Assembly (NCBI RefSeq): GCF_905220365.1
Contig: NC_061153.1
Span: forward strand, 7,088,001-7,152,000
Reading direction: 5' to 3'
Length of the DNA stretch: 64,000 bases
From: Vanessa cardui
Taxonomy: Eukaryota > Arthropoda > Insecta > Lepidoptera > Nymphalidae
Part shown: positions 1 to 9,304 of the stretch, piece by piece
Numbering within the stretch: position 1 is the first letter of the stretch
Layout: every line of letters starts with the position of its first letter
The notes under the pieces: generated by a model
Seen by the model: the letters and a program-made list of their open reading frames with translations, nothing else
The model's database searches: none
Told to the model about the DNA's origin: nothing
Translations under genes and position numbers: made by a program

Positions 1-1188
1 GCTGAAGCAGTTGAGAGCAAGGGGGAGGCATTAGCAGCCAGCTTGGACATAGCGAAGGCCTTCGATCGTGTATGGCACAAAGCGCTTCTTTCGAAGCTTC
101 CTTCCTATGGGCTTCCCGGGAAATTATGCAATTGGATTACCAGCTTTTTGGCAGATCGGAGCATCAAGGTCGTTGTCGACGGTGCATGCTCTGACTTAAA
201 ATTCGTCAATGCTGGTGTTCCACAAGGCTGCGTTCTATCACCCACTCTGTTTCTTCTGCATATCAATGATTTGTTGCAAATCGGGAACATTCATTGCTAT
301 GCAGACGACAGTACCGTTGACACCTTATACACCGGCCGCGCTAATATTTCTCGGGAAAACGTCGAAGAGAACCGGAACAAACTTGTGTCTGAAATCGAGT
401 CTTCATTAAACAAAGTCTCGAATTGGGGCCGGCTAAATCTAGTCCATTTCAACTTCAAAAAGACGCAAGTTTGCGCGTTAACCGCTAAAAAAACACCATT
501 TGTCGTATCTCCACGATTTGAGAACATTCCGATAGCCGCTACAGGTAGTATCGGAATACTTGGCGTTGATATTTCGAGCCTCGTTCAGTTCCGCGGTCAA
601 TTGGAAGGCAAAGCCAAATTGGCTTCAAAAAAGCTGGGCGTGCTCAGCAAGGCGAGACAGTACTTCACGTCGGCCCATCGCCTTAAACTTTACAAGGCGC
701 AAATTCGGCCTCACATGGAGTACTGCTCTCACCTCTGGGCGGGTGCTCCCCAGTACCAGCTCCTTCCATTTGACCGCATCCAACGTAGAGCGGCTCGAGT
801 TATCGACGATCAAGCTCTTTCCGATCTCCTTGATCCTTTGGCTTTGCGTAGAGATGTCGGATCACTCTGCATCTTCTACCGAATTTTTCACGGGGAATGT
901 TCCGAAGAATTGTTCGGATTAATCCCGGCTGCTGAATTTCACCTTCGGACATCTCGCCAAAATTCTAAGTTTCACCCGCACCACCTTGATGTCCGAAAAT
1001 CCACAACAGCGCGATTTCTCAGACATTTTCTGCCTCGCACAACCACTTTGTGGAACCAGCTTTCACCGGCGGTTTTTCCGAACCGATACGACATGGGAAC
1101 CTTTAAGAAAAGAGCCTACTCCTTTTTGAAAGGCCGGCAACGCACCTGCAAGTCCTCTGGTGTTGCAGGTGTCCATGGGCGGTGGTAG
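1..1188 (+). CDS. Reverse transcriptase, C-terminal part (family F ORF2)
   Basis: The frame is open from base 1, so the true start lies outside the window. It encodes the later part of a LINE reverse transcriptase. Visible motifs in order: LDIAKAFDRVWH (motif A, first catalytic Asp) near base 45, GVPQGCVLSPTLF (motif B) near 215-255, and CYADDS (motif C, YADD) near 295-310. Next comes the FNFKKTQ thumb region and a C-terminal part with GAPQYQLLPFDRIQRRAAR typical of these elements. No stop or frameshift is visible to 1188, so this fragment is better preserved than its partner at 48642-51480. The partner lacks a 9-residue stretch (SNWGRLNLV) that is present here. A 5' end and endonuclease domain must lie upstream if the copy is complete. 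Confidence 0.85.
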   Translation, partial: AEAVESKGEALAASLDIAKAFDRVWHKALLSKLPSYGLPGKLCNWITSFLADRSIKVVVDGACSDLKFVNAGVPQGCVLSPTLFLLHINDLLQIGNIHCYADDSTVDTLYTGRANISRENVEENRNKLVSEIESSLNKVSNWGRLNLVHFNFKKTQVCALTAKKTPFVVSPRFENIPIAATGSIGILGVDISSLVQFRGQLEGKAKLASKKLGVLSKARQYFTSAHRLKLYKAQIRPHMEYCSHLWAGAPQYQLLPFDRIQRRAARVIDDQALSDLLDPLALRRDVGSLCIFYRIFHGECSEELFGLIPAAEFHLRTSRQNSKFHPHHLDVRKSTTARFLRHFLPRTTTLWNQLSPAVFPNRYDMGTFKKRAYSFLKGRQRTCKSSGVAGVHGRW

Positions 1189-1257
1189 TCACTTTCCATC
1201 AGGTGAGCCTCCTGCTCGTTTGCCTCCTATGCCATAAAAAAAAAAAAAAAAAAAAAA
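1..1257 (+). mobile_element. Family F non-LTR retrotransposon (LINE), 3' part, copy 1
   Basis: The 3' end of a Jockey-superfamily-like LINE, cut by the window edge on the left. It ends in a short 3' UTR and a poly(A) run at about 1237-1257. The minus-strand copy at 48586-51906 is nearly identical in protein and in the 3' UTR (a CATCAGGTGAGCCTCCTGCT motif), which fixes the family and its 3' boundary. Poly(A) tailing with no long terminal repeat is what target-primed reverse transcription leaves. The exact clade (Daphne, Jockey or CR1) cannot be set by eye. Confidence 0.85.
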
Positions 1258-1280
1258 CCACTAATTTTGGAACAAGTATA

Positions 1281-2066
1281 ATGGATCAGCTCCAAAAATC
1301 GATCGAGCAGCTAGCTACAATGTTCACAGCTCAAATGAATGAGTTCCAGAGGGAAGTTCGGGCATCTATTCCTGCAGCTAGTCCGTCATCTAATATAAAT
1401 GCGCAATTTAGTGCATTCAGAACTTTTGTGATGACGGCGCTGGAGAACTTGCAGGTGCAGCTTCAGATTCTCTCCAGGCAGCAAGAGGACATGGAAGTTC
1501 GATCCAGAAGAAACATCTTGCTTTTTCACGGTGTGCCCCAGGTCAACAATGAAGATCCAGCTGAGATTGTGTGCAAGATATTGAATGAGCGGCTATCCTT
1601 GGCAGAAGTCACAGTCAGCAATATCAAGAGGTGCCATCGCTTGGGTCGTTCAAATAATAGTGACAAGCATCGTGCCATCTGCGTTAAATTCTTTGATCAG
1701 GGGCTCCGCAACAAGATATGGTACGGCGAATCCAAATTAAAGGGCAGCGGTATCACATTATCCGAATTTCTGACGAAGGGCCGGCACGAAGCATTTGTTG
1801 CGGCTCGTAAACGGTTCGGGGTATCACGCAGCTGGACGAAAGACGGCTGTGTTGTTGTGGTCGGTCCTGACGGTAAGCACCATCGTGTCGTCACAGTGGC
1901 TGAAGTCAACGCTATTCCGGAGGTGGTTGGCAGCGTCAACAGTGCAGGTGACGCCGTGTCAGCCGAACCGGCATCCTTCACGCAGGTGGGAGTACGGAAG
2001 CAGACCTCAGTGGCTTCGATTACCCCGAAACCAAGTGTTAGGCCCAGAAAGCCCTACAGAAAATAG
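1281..2066 (+). CDS. LINE ORF1 protein (family A/B)
   Basis: A 261-residue ORF1 product, expected to bind element RNA and help assemble the retrotransposition particle. I chose ATG 1281 (MDQLQKSIEQLATMF) because it aligns with the start of the copy B protein (MDSIKHSIAQLTEHF). The open frame extends upstream only through the F element poly(A). Residues 1-75 look helical or coiled-coil. The middle has a conserved block (SRRNILLFHGVPQ, then IKRCHRLG) resembling the RRM-like fold of L1-type ORF1 proteins. A second block (LSEFLTKGRHEAFVAARKRFGVSRSWTKDG) is nearly the same in copy B. The C-terminus is basic. No zinc knuckle is visible. The frame is open throughout, unlike ORF2 of the same copy. 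Confidence 0.8.
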   Translation: MDQLQKSIEQLATMFTAQMNEFQREVRASIPAASPSSNINAQFSAFRTFVMTALENLQVQLQILSRQQEDMEVRSRRNILLFHGVPQVNNEDPAEIVCKILNERLSLAEVTVSNIKRCHRLGRSNNSDKHRAICVKFFDQGLRNKIWYGESKLKGSGITLSEFLTKGRHEAFVAARKRFGVSRSWTKDGCVVVVGPDGKHHRVVTVAEVNAIPEVVGSVNSAGDAVSAEPASFTQVGVRKQTSVASITPKPSVRPRKPYRK

Positions 2067-2797
2067 TTACATTTAACCTTTCACTTGTGTAATCTCTGTT
2101 ATAAGTCTCATACTGATTAACTTCCTAGCTATTAATGTTATAACAGTATATCAATCCTTCGTTTTACTTTACTTTTTAAAAAATCAACACTGCGACTATA
2201 TCACTAAGGTTGATGTTTGATTATTTGCAATAGTAATCGCATTATCAACGAGCGACGCGGGTTCACTTTTACACGTCTTATTTGCAACTGTTTATCTAAT
2301 ATTTCTAATTACCGCCGCAGGCCTCGTAGATAAATATTGCTTTGTTTAATTATAATGTTATTTTTTACTTAGCTAAGGATTTAATATTATCATATGTTGA
2401 ACTTTGTTTATTATACTTCAATTTTACTTTAGTTTTACCTCTTTTGTTTATCAATTATTTCTTAAGATATGTTCTAACTAAACTAATAAGGTACAAAAAC
2501 ACCATTTGATTCATTTTTAATTGTTATTCTTGTTTTTTTTTTCTTTTTACTTTTACAACTTTTATTTTTTAAACAATTATTTTTGAACTACGTTTTGTTA
2601 TACTTTTGGTCTCTTTCATGCCGCCGGTGGATATCGGGCACAGTAACAGTAAATTAAGTAAACTAGTTTTACGTTTAAGTTAATTTTAAAATTATAATTA
2701 TTAGTTTTTTATTTATTTATTTTTATATACATACATATATATTTTAATTATTCTAACTTTTATTTTTTTATTTTATTGTTATATATTTATAATTACA
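2067..2797 (+). other. Inter-ORF spacer of family A LINE
   Basis: A+T-rich non-coding stretch between ORF1 and ORF2. Copy B has a spacer of matching length and composition between its ORFs. I see no gene in it. How ORF2 is translated across such a long gap is not evident. Confidence 0.6.
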
Positions 2798-5756
2798 ATG
2801 TCTTCAGATTGTAGTATTCTTAGTGATACTTTTCTTTCGGTATCTTCGGGTGATGAGTCATTGAGTGACTTAAGTCTTCAAAGTGCTATTTCTTCCCTTC
2901 CACTTAACGCCAATCTTAATTCTCTCTTTTCTGATTGTGTGAAAAATCTTAACGTAGTACACATAAATGCCCAAAGTATTCCAGCCCATTATCCTGACAT
3001 GCTTGCCTCTTTTGAGTCCCGTGATATTCATGCGATTTTAGTATCGGAATCATGGCTTAAGCCCTGTTTACCGTCTACTTCGTATTCTTTGCCAGGGTTC
3101 CATCTCATTCGTAATGATCGAAGCAACAGGACTGGTGGTGGTGTGGCGATTTATCTTAGATCCTACATTCCTTTTAAATTGTAAGTTCGTCATGTCAGCC
3201 ACCTCCTGTTGATTCGGCTGAACACTTACTAGTAGAAGTTTCTCTAAGCCAGACAAAAATTTTACTTGGCGTTTTTTACAGTCCCTCTCTATTAACGAAT
3301 TTCTTTTCCTCTTTCGAAGCCCTTGTAGAAACATTTGTCCCAAATTATGGTCACACCATATTAATGGGCGACTTCAACACATGTCTACTGAAGGATGACA
3401 GCAGAGCTCATAAGCTTGTATCTGTTTGCGAAGCGTGTAACATGCATATTCTTCCCCTTTCAGCGACCCACAGATATCCAAATTCCACTCCTTCTCTTCT
3501 TGACCTTATAATTGTGTCTTCTCCTGATTTCGTTTCCAAGCACGGTCAGTGTTCTGCCGATGCCTTTTCTTATCATGATTTAATTTTTCTTTCGTATAAA
3601 CTGCGCCCTCCTAAAGTTAAGCCTAAGATACTTCTGCGGCGTAATTTTGCTGGAATGGATGTTGAACAACTACGTGCTGATGCGCGTAATATTGATTGGT
3701 CAGCAGTGGAGTCGGCGTCTTGTATTGAGCAAGGGGTTGATGTCTTTAGTTCGTTGCTCAATCAATTGTACGACATTCATGCGCCAATTCACCAAGTAAA
3801 GCTGAAACATCTTCCTGCACCCTGGCTAACTGAAGACATAAAAACTAGCATTCACAGAAAAAATGTTGCTAAAAGTAAATTTAAATTAAATAACTCTGAC
3901 GAAAATCGTAGTAAGTATATTAAAGCTAGGAATCGCTGCAATACATTATGTAGGGATGCACAACGTCGCCACATTCATGCTTCAGTCGAGAATAGCGATT
4001 CTCACAGAGTTTGGAAATTTCTTGAGACTGTTGGAGTTGGTAAATCTTCTCATAATCCATCTGTTCTTAATATTGATACAGAACTCCTAAATCAATATTT
4101 TTCTAATCCTTCGAACTCATTTGATAGTTCAGCTAAATCACGTACTCTTAACTCACTTTCTATGACTTCAACTCCTTCTCATCCTCCTTTTGTGTTAAGT
4201 CAGTTCACTGTGTGTGATGTTAAGAAAAGCGTGCTGTCCGTCTCATCTAATGCCATTGGTACCGATAGTATTAGCCGTACTATGATCATTCCTCTCCTTG
4301 ATATTATCGCTCCCGTGATCACATATATTCTAAATGAATGTGTCTCATGCTGTGTATTTCCTGAAGCATGGAAGAGCGCTAATATTTTACCACTGCCAAA
4401 GAAAGCTAATCCTGTTACCTTTTCTGATTTTCGTCCTATCTCTATATTACCCTTCCTGTCAAAAGTTCTTGAAAAACTAATTCACTTTCAATTAAATCTC
4501 TTCCTAAACAAGAACAACTTGCTCAATCCTTTCCAATCTGGTTTTCGCCCAGGACATAGTACGGTTACTGCCCTTATAAAAGTTACCGATGACATTCGAT
4601 TAGGCATGGACAGTAAACAGCTCACTGTTATGACTTTGTTGGATTTCAGCAATGCTTTCAATAGTGTTGACTTTGATGTCCTGCTGAGTCAGCTGCGCTC
4701 TCTTAACGTGTCTCCTGCAGTCATTGACTTGTTTCACAGTTATCTTCGTGGTCGTCGGCAACGTATTCGTACTGATGATACTTGTCGTGGTGCGATATTT
4801 ATGCTGGCGTACCACAGGGCGGTGTTTTGTCACCGTTACTTTTCTCTATTTTCATTAATTCTATTACTCACAACCTTTCTTCTCTCTACCACATGTATGC
4901 AGACGATGTCCAAATTTACACCCAGTCGACTGTGGAGAATCTTCCGTTGGCAATCACAAGGATGAATAATGACCTCAATATCATTCTTGAATGGAGTAAA
5001 ACTTTCGGTCTTAATGTCAACCCTAGTAAATCTCAAGCCATAATTATTGGCAGCCGGAAACAATTATCCAAAGTCGACTGGTCTTCCTTGCCTCTGATAA
5101 TGTTTGACAATACTGTCATTCCTTATTGCGATTCTGTCAAAAACCTTGGAGTTTTCGTTGATAATTCTCTTAGCTGGACTCGCCATGTGAATGAAATCAG
5201 CAGGAAGGTGTTCGTCGCGCTGAGTTCTTTGCGTCGTCTTCGAAATTTTCTTCCCATTCCTACCAAAATTATGCTTGCACAAACTCTACTCTTTCCTATT
5301 TTGGATTATGCTGATACAAGCTTTGTGGACTTAACTGAAGACCAGTTAAATAAACTTGAGAGACTTAAAAATACCTTTATTCGGTTTATATTTGGATTAC
5401 GAAAATTCGACCACGTATCACAATTTCGTACCCGTCTCAATTGGCTACCTATCAGACTTCGCCGGAATATGCATGTCCTGTCTATACTTTACTGTGTGTT
5501 GTTTCACCCTGTTACTCCCCCTTACCTGAAGGAAAAATTTATATTTTTAGGAAAACCCGGAGAACACCCTCGTTCTACGAAGAGACTGATTTTAAGGGTG
5601 CCCGAACATAAGTCTATTTTTTATAAAAAATCGTTTACAATTCAGGCTATTACGCTCTGGAACAACCTTCCTTTAAATATTCGGGAGGCCAAAACCTTAT
5701 TTATTTTTAAAAAACTTTTAAAAAATTACTTTCTGACTCAAGTTCCTTTACGATAA
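2798..5756 (+). pseudogene. LINE ORF2: endonuclease-reverse transcriptase, two frameshifts (family A)
   Basis: ORF2 product: APE-type endonuclease that nicks the target, followed by reverse transcriptase. The ATG at 2798 (MSSDCSILSDTFLSV) matches the start of copy B ORF2. Endonuclease motifs: VHINAQSIPAH, LVSESWL (catalytic Glu), MGDFNTCL near 3364 and SYHD near 3575. Reverse transcriptase motifs: DFRPISILPFLSKVLEKL, FQSGFRPGHSTVTAL, LLDFSNAFNSVD (motif A), GVPQGGVLSPLLFS and MYADDVQIY (YADD, near 4890). Two frameshifts break it. One is at 3179-3182, where a stop follows IPFKL and the frame resumes as VSSSCQPPP. The other is at about 4785-4800, just before the GVPQGG motif. Length would otherwise match the 975 residues of copy B. 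YADD is intact here but changed in copy B. Confidence 0.85.
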
Positions 5757-5879
5757 TGATTTCTTTTTTCTGTTTTTTATTTTGTTAATTTATTTATTTT
5801 TTCGTTATGTTTGAAGACATCGTTTATATTCTTACTCATTGTATTTAGATTTATTAAATATATATATATATATATATAT
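5757..5879 (+). other. 3' UTR and TA-repeat tail of family A LINE
   Basis: T-rich 3' UTR ending in a TA run of about 28 nt (5853-5880). It lacks the conserved 3' hairpin found in copy B and in elements H and M. Either the 3' end was exchanged or this copy belongs to a different subfamily at its 3' end. Confidence 0.5.
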
Positions 5880-6082
5880 AATAAAATAATATGAATCTGT
5901 TAATAAAACTATGAAATAAATATAAATATAGAATACACAAATTATATATCCATTAATAAATATATATATATATATTTATTTTATATGTATTGACAATATT
6001 ATTTATTAATGGATATATAATTTGTGTATTCTATATTTATATTTATTTCATAGTTTTATTAACAGATTCATATTATTTTATT
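5880..6082. repeat. Perfect 83-bp inverted repeat with 37-nt loop
   Basis: The arms at 5880-5962 and 6000-6082 are exact reverse complements over 83 bp. I checked base by base from 5881-5961 against 6001-6081 and the outer and inner pairs extend it by one each. The loop is TA-rich. The right arm runs directly into the LINE 3' UTR fragment at 6083-6265. So the right arm is probably part of that element and the left arm a snap-back copy of it. Perfect identity implies a recent event or ongoing gene conversion between the arms. Confidence 0.9.
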
Positions 6083-6265
6083 TATTAGTAGAGCACCACC
6101 CACCTTATATTCTATGACCTATCCTACACCTGTTGGTTGCCTGGAAGAGATCGCTATGTAGCGATAAGGTCGCCAAAATTGTACGCCTGTCATATCTAGG
6201 CCATATCTTTGTCATTTGTATTTTTTTATTTCACTGTGTGGTGTACAATAAAGAATAAACTATGA
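6083..6265 (+). mobile_element. LINE 3' UTR fragment with conserved hairpin (element H)
   Basis: A 5'-truncated LINE tail. It contains GGTTGCCTGG then AGAGATCGCT-atgt-AGCGATAAGG (stem ATCGCT 6150-6155 with AGCGAT 6160-6165). It ends with AATAAAGAATAAA just before 6265. The same hairpin block occurs in the 3' UTRs of copy B (43631-43670, minus) and element M (33211-33252, minus). No coding sequence is present. Confidence 0.65.
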
Positions 6266-6267
6266 CA

Positions 6268-6323
6268 ATCCTACCTAAAATACTCCTTCTGAGTGGCTTA
6301 ACAATTTTGCTGAGAAGCTTGCA
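6268..6323 (+). mobile_element. Family C LINE copy 1, fragment 1
   Basis: Matches 54848-54905 of the full-length C copy 2 (shared run ATACTCCTTCTGAGTGGCTT). It is the first of four fragments that appear in the same order and strand as in the intact element. It breaks into an ATA-repeat where LINE G begins. The next fragment resumes about 330 bp further along the C consensus. Confidence 0.7.
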
Positions 6324-7690
6324 ATAATAATAATGGCATTATTATACGCATTATGTATTATATCAGTCATTCATACCTCCCATCAGAGGTAACTACAGAC
6401 CTATCTCCCTTGCGACAATATTGTCAAAAGTGCTAGATTGCATGCTTAATATACAATTAAATAAGTATTTAAAATTACACGACAACCAGTTTGCTTTTAA
6501 GCCAGGGCTGTCAACTGATACTGCTATATTGTCTCTTAAGCATGCTGTTGAATACTATTTGAAACGCAAAACACCGGCTTACGCTTGTTTTCTCGACATA
6601 TCAAAGGCTTCTGATCTGGTTTCCTATGACATCTTATGGAAAAAGTTAGAATCTATCAATTTGCCTTACGAACTTGTAAACATTTACAAATACTGGTATG
6701 GAAATCAGATCAACAGTGTGAAATGGGCTAGTACTTTTTCGGAGCCTTATATATTGGAGTGTGGAGTGAGACAAGGGGGATTAAGCTCTCTTTAATTTAT
6801 ATATCAACCAGCTGATCGAGTCACTCAGTAGTATGCGTGTTGGTTGTCACATACATGGAGTGTGCCTAAATAATTTGAGCTACGCTGACGACATGGTGCT
6901 GCTGAGTGCCTCGGTCTGTGGTATAAGGTCACTTTTAAAAAAATGTGAGGAATATGCAACTCAACATGGACTGATGTATAATGCGAAGAAAAGTCAGTGC
7001 ATGGTCTTTGAGAGCAAGTCTGGGGGGAGACATATTGAAGTGCCTATAACAGCTTAATTCGGTTCCCTTAGAAAGAGTTCATACATTTAAGTATCTCGGT
7101 CATATACTCACCCCAGATCTCAAGGACAATATGGATATTGAACGAGAACGAAGGGCTCTGTCGGCCAGAGCTAACATGATATTCCGCAGGTTTGGTAAGT
7201 GTGCAAAAGAAGTGAAAATTACATTGTTTAGAGCTTTTTGTAATACTTTCTACACGTGTTCTTTGTGGAGGAATTATACGAAACGAGCATATGGAGCCCT
7301 TTGTGTTCAATACAATGACGCTTTTAGAGTGCTGATGGGGCTGTCTCGTTTTTGCAGTGCCTCCACCATGTTTGCAAAGGCTCGCGTACACTGCTTTTGG
7401 ACTATAATGAGGAGGAGAGCGGCATATCTTGTACAGCGAGTGCGTGACAGCCCAAACAACATCCTAAAAATGATAGCAGGAAGACTAGACTGTCCCTATA
7501 TGTTGTATTGCTGTGGACTGCATGCTCCCAGCTATCGTATTGATTTTTAATTTTTGTTATTGTAATTGATATTTTTGTAATGGTAATAGTTTATAAATTT
7601 ACTAACATTTAAATATAAATTACATTTTACTAACAAAACTATGGGATCTAATTTCTTGAAATAAACATATATTATTATTATTATTATTTA
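6324..7690 (+). mobile_element. LINE G, 5'-truncated, inserted in C copy 1
   Basis: Reverse transcriptase remnant with AATAAA near 7660 and an (ATT)n tail at about 7671-7689. It lies between C fragments 1 and 2. The left junction is an ATA-repeat. About 330 bp of C are missing at the site, so the insertion or a later event deleted target DNA. Confidence 0.7.
6385..7549 (+). pseudogene. Reverse transcriptase fragment of LINE G
   Basis: Three out-of-frame segments encode one reverse transcriptase. The first reads NYRPISLATILSKVLDCML, FAFKPGLSTDTAILSLKHAV, CFLDISKASDLVSYDILW (motif A), then GVRQGGL (motif B) followed by a stop at about 6793. The second holds LSYADDMVLLSASVCGIRSLLKKCEEYATQHGLMYNAKKSQCMVF (motif C YADD). 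The third holds FKYLGHILTPD and the C-terminal part (ARANMIFRRFGKCAKEVKITLFRAF...YTCSLW...LRVQYNDAFRVLMGL-like). The Q in RQGG and the C-terminal wording differ from families A to F. This is a separate clade, perhaps Rex1 or RTE-like, not certain. No endonuclease is present. Confidence 0.75.
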
Positions 7691-7694
7691 TCAT

Positions 7695-7825
7695 TTACTT
7701 TGGCAAAGATCACTGAACATCTCTTGAAGAATCCCCCGGAATAGTTAATGGAGAGCAGAAACATACTTGCTCCCTCTCAATTTGGCTTTCGGAAGAGGTC
7801 GAGCACTACTGATAGTCTAAGCATT
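7695..7825 (+). mobile_element. Family C LINE copy 1, fragment 2
   Basis: Matches 55236-55364 of C copy 2 (TGGCAAAGATCACTGAACATC onwards), covering the RT segment around FGFRKGLSTIDSLS. It stops at GTCTAAGCAT, where C copy 2 continues with ACTTACAACAG. Here the sequence switches to TGTGCTG and the path to transposon Q. Confidence 0.8.
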
Positions 7826-8041
7826 GTGCTGTACATATGGGTACACGTGTGTATTTGTATATGGGTGAATTTCCCAGGAACAAAAATTACGTGGCATCAA
7901 TGAAATCGGTACTATAAAACATGGTTATAATGTTCTAATATTTTTTTCTGGTTAGGTGAAATAGTAATCTATGTGTAGCACTAAATATGAAGTTAAATAG
8001 GATTAATAGAAGCTCCAAAAAAAAAGTTACACCTCGAAATC

Positions 8042-8749
8042 TTTCATTGCCGTGTTTGTCCACACATTACCTCGATGTGTATTATACGTCATTGATAAAA
8101 ATCTATTGGTTATTTATATTAAAACCAAGGTTTAATTGATACGTGAACAGTTAAAGTATTGTTACGGAATACATTTATTCATATATTTAAACTATACAAA
8201 GAATGGTTAATAAAAATACATTTGTCCTAGAACTACCTTTCATCGCCGTGTCCTAAATATATTTAAGAATATTGTTTTATCTAAGGACTTGCGTCCCCCA
8301 CCCCTGTGCGCTAAACGTTGCATGATAGTTTCGCTCGGTGCTCCGCGTGGAAGGACGTGCATACGTGCCTACGTTTTCGCGCCATAACAGTAAGTATTCG
8401 ATTTTTATATTACTGGACATTTTTTCTATCATCGCCGTGGATATACCTAACTTCTATTTGAATAAGTTTATCCTCTTGATTAGGCATTCGATAGAATGCC
8501 ATTTGTCTTATGTTTATTTGTGACGTGTTAATTACTCTGAATAATTAATAGATTTTTGGCTACTTGATGTTTTTGCCTTGATTTTCATCGCCGTGCTCTC
8601 ATTGCCATGGTTTCCGTGGCCAAAATTTGCTATGGAAATGAAAAAAAGACACGGTGATGAAACGAAATTTCATTACCATGCCTTTTAAAACAATTTAGTT
8701 TCATTGCCTGCACTTGTTTCATTTCCGTGACTTATGTTTTCATCGCCAC
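8042..8749 (+). repeat. Left subterminal array of TTTCATYGCCGTG motif in transposon Q
   Basis: Direct copies and variants of TTTCATYGCCGTG at 8042, 8238, 8427, 8583, 8598, 8668, 8699, 8717 and 8738, with one inverted copy at 8650-8662. The same motif clusters near the right end. Subterminal short repeats of this kind are usual transposase-binding sites in DNA transposons. Binding here is inferred. Confidence 0.8.
8280..8389 (+). other. Probable 5' non-coding exon of the Q transposase gene
   Basis: A locally G+C-richer stretch ends at a consensus splice donor: AACA followed by GTAAGT starting at 8390. The matching acceptor is TTTATTTTTAG ending at 9295, ten bases before the ATG at 9305. The exon's 5' limit is a guess. 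The intron (8390-9295) holds the left motif array, a CA repeat and a SINE. Confidence 0.45.
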
Positions 8750-8861
8750 TGTATGGTTAAGGAAAGAAACAATCTGTAGTGTACATTCAACTACAAAAAT
8801 ATATTTCCACGTTAACCATACGAAATTATATACATTTGGACACAATAGACACTCAAACATA

Positions 8862-8944
8862 TGCACACACAATCGCGCACACACTCACACACGCACAAAG
8901 ACTCACACACACACGCACAAACTTACAGTCACACACACATATAT
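8862..8944. repeat. (CA)n-rich simple repeat
   Basis: Imperfect CA/CACACG dinucleotide tract inside the Q intron. Short open frames over it are repeat artefacts. Confidence 0.85.
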
Positions 8945-8968
8945 TAGAGTCTAATTATAAACATAATA

Positions 8969-9265
8969 CAACAACAGCAGCCTGTAAATTCCCACTGCTG
9001 GGCTGAAGGCCTCCTCTCCCTTTGAGGAGAAGGTTTGAAACATATTCCACCACGCTGTTCCAATGCGGCTTGGTGGAATACACATGTGGCAGAATTTCTA
9101 TGAAATTTGTCACATGCAGGTTTCCTCACGATGTTTTCCTTCATCGCTGAGCACGAGATGAATTATAAAGACAAATTAAGCACATGAATCAGCGGTGCTT
9201 GCCTGGGTTTGAACCCGCTATCATCGGTTAAGATGCACGCGTTCTAACCACTGGGCCATCTCGAC
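8969..9265 (-). mobile_element. tRNA-derived SINE (Metulj-like), full length
   Basis: Minus-strand SINE about 297 bp long with an exact 11-bp target duplication (TAAACATAATA at 8958-8968 and 9266-9276). Its head, read on the minus strand, contains a tRNA-like A-box region (GGCCCAGTGGTTAGAACGCG) and a B box (GGGTTCAAACCC). A conserved body and a short TTG-type tail follow. Two other copies are at 55695-56000 and 29178-29285. It encodes no protein and would need a LINE reverse transcriptase. The Metulj name is from memory. Confidence 0.85.
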
Positions 9266-9304
9266 TAAACATAATAATGGGTTGTTTATTTTTAGAAAAC
9301 CAAG

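Larger units (their letters stand above)
1258..5880 (+). mobile_element. Family A/B LINE (CR1/Jockey-like), inactive plus-strand copy
   Basis: ORF1 (1281-2066) and ORF2 (2798-5756) are homologous throughout to the minus-strand copy B at 43536-48504. The inter-ORF spacer is of similar length (about 730 versus 684 nt). Only 23 nt separate the ORF1 start from the poly(A) of the preceding F element, whereas copy B has about 220 nt of 5' leader. So the leader is truncated, or F landed inside it. The 3' UTR (5757-5852) ends in a TA-rich run, 5853-5880. Two frameshifts in ORF2 make the copy inactive. Confidence 0.85.

Noticed and set aside
1182..1280. N-terminal extension of LINE A ORF1 through the poly(A) (Lys run)
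   Set aside because: It belongs to the 3' UTR and tail of the preceding LINE. Homology with copy B starts at ATG 1281.
8727..9006. His- and Thr-rich open frames
   Set aside because: They translate the CA repeat and the SINE tail.
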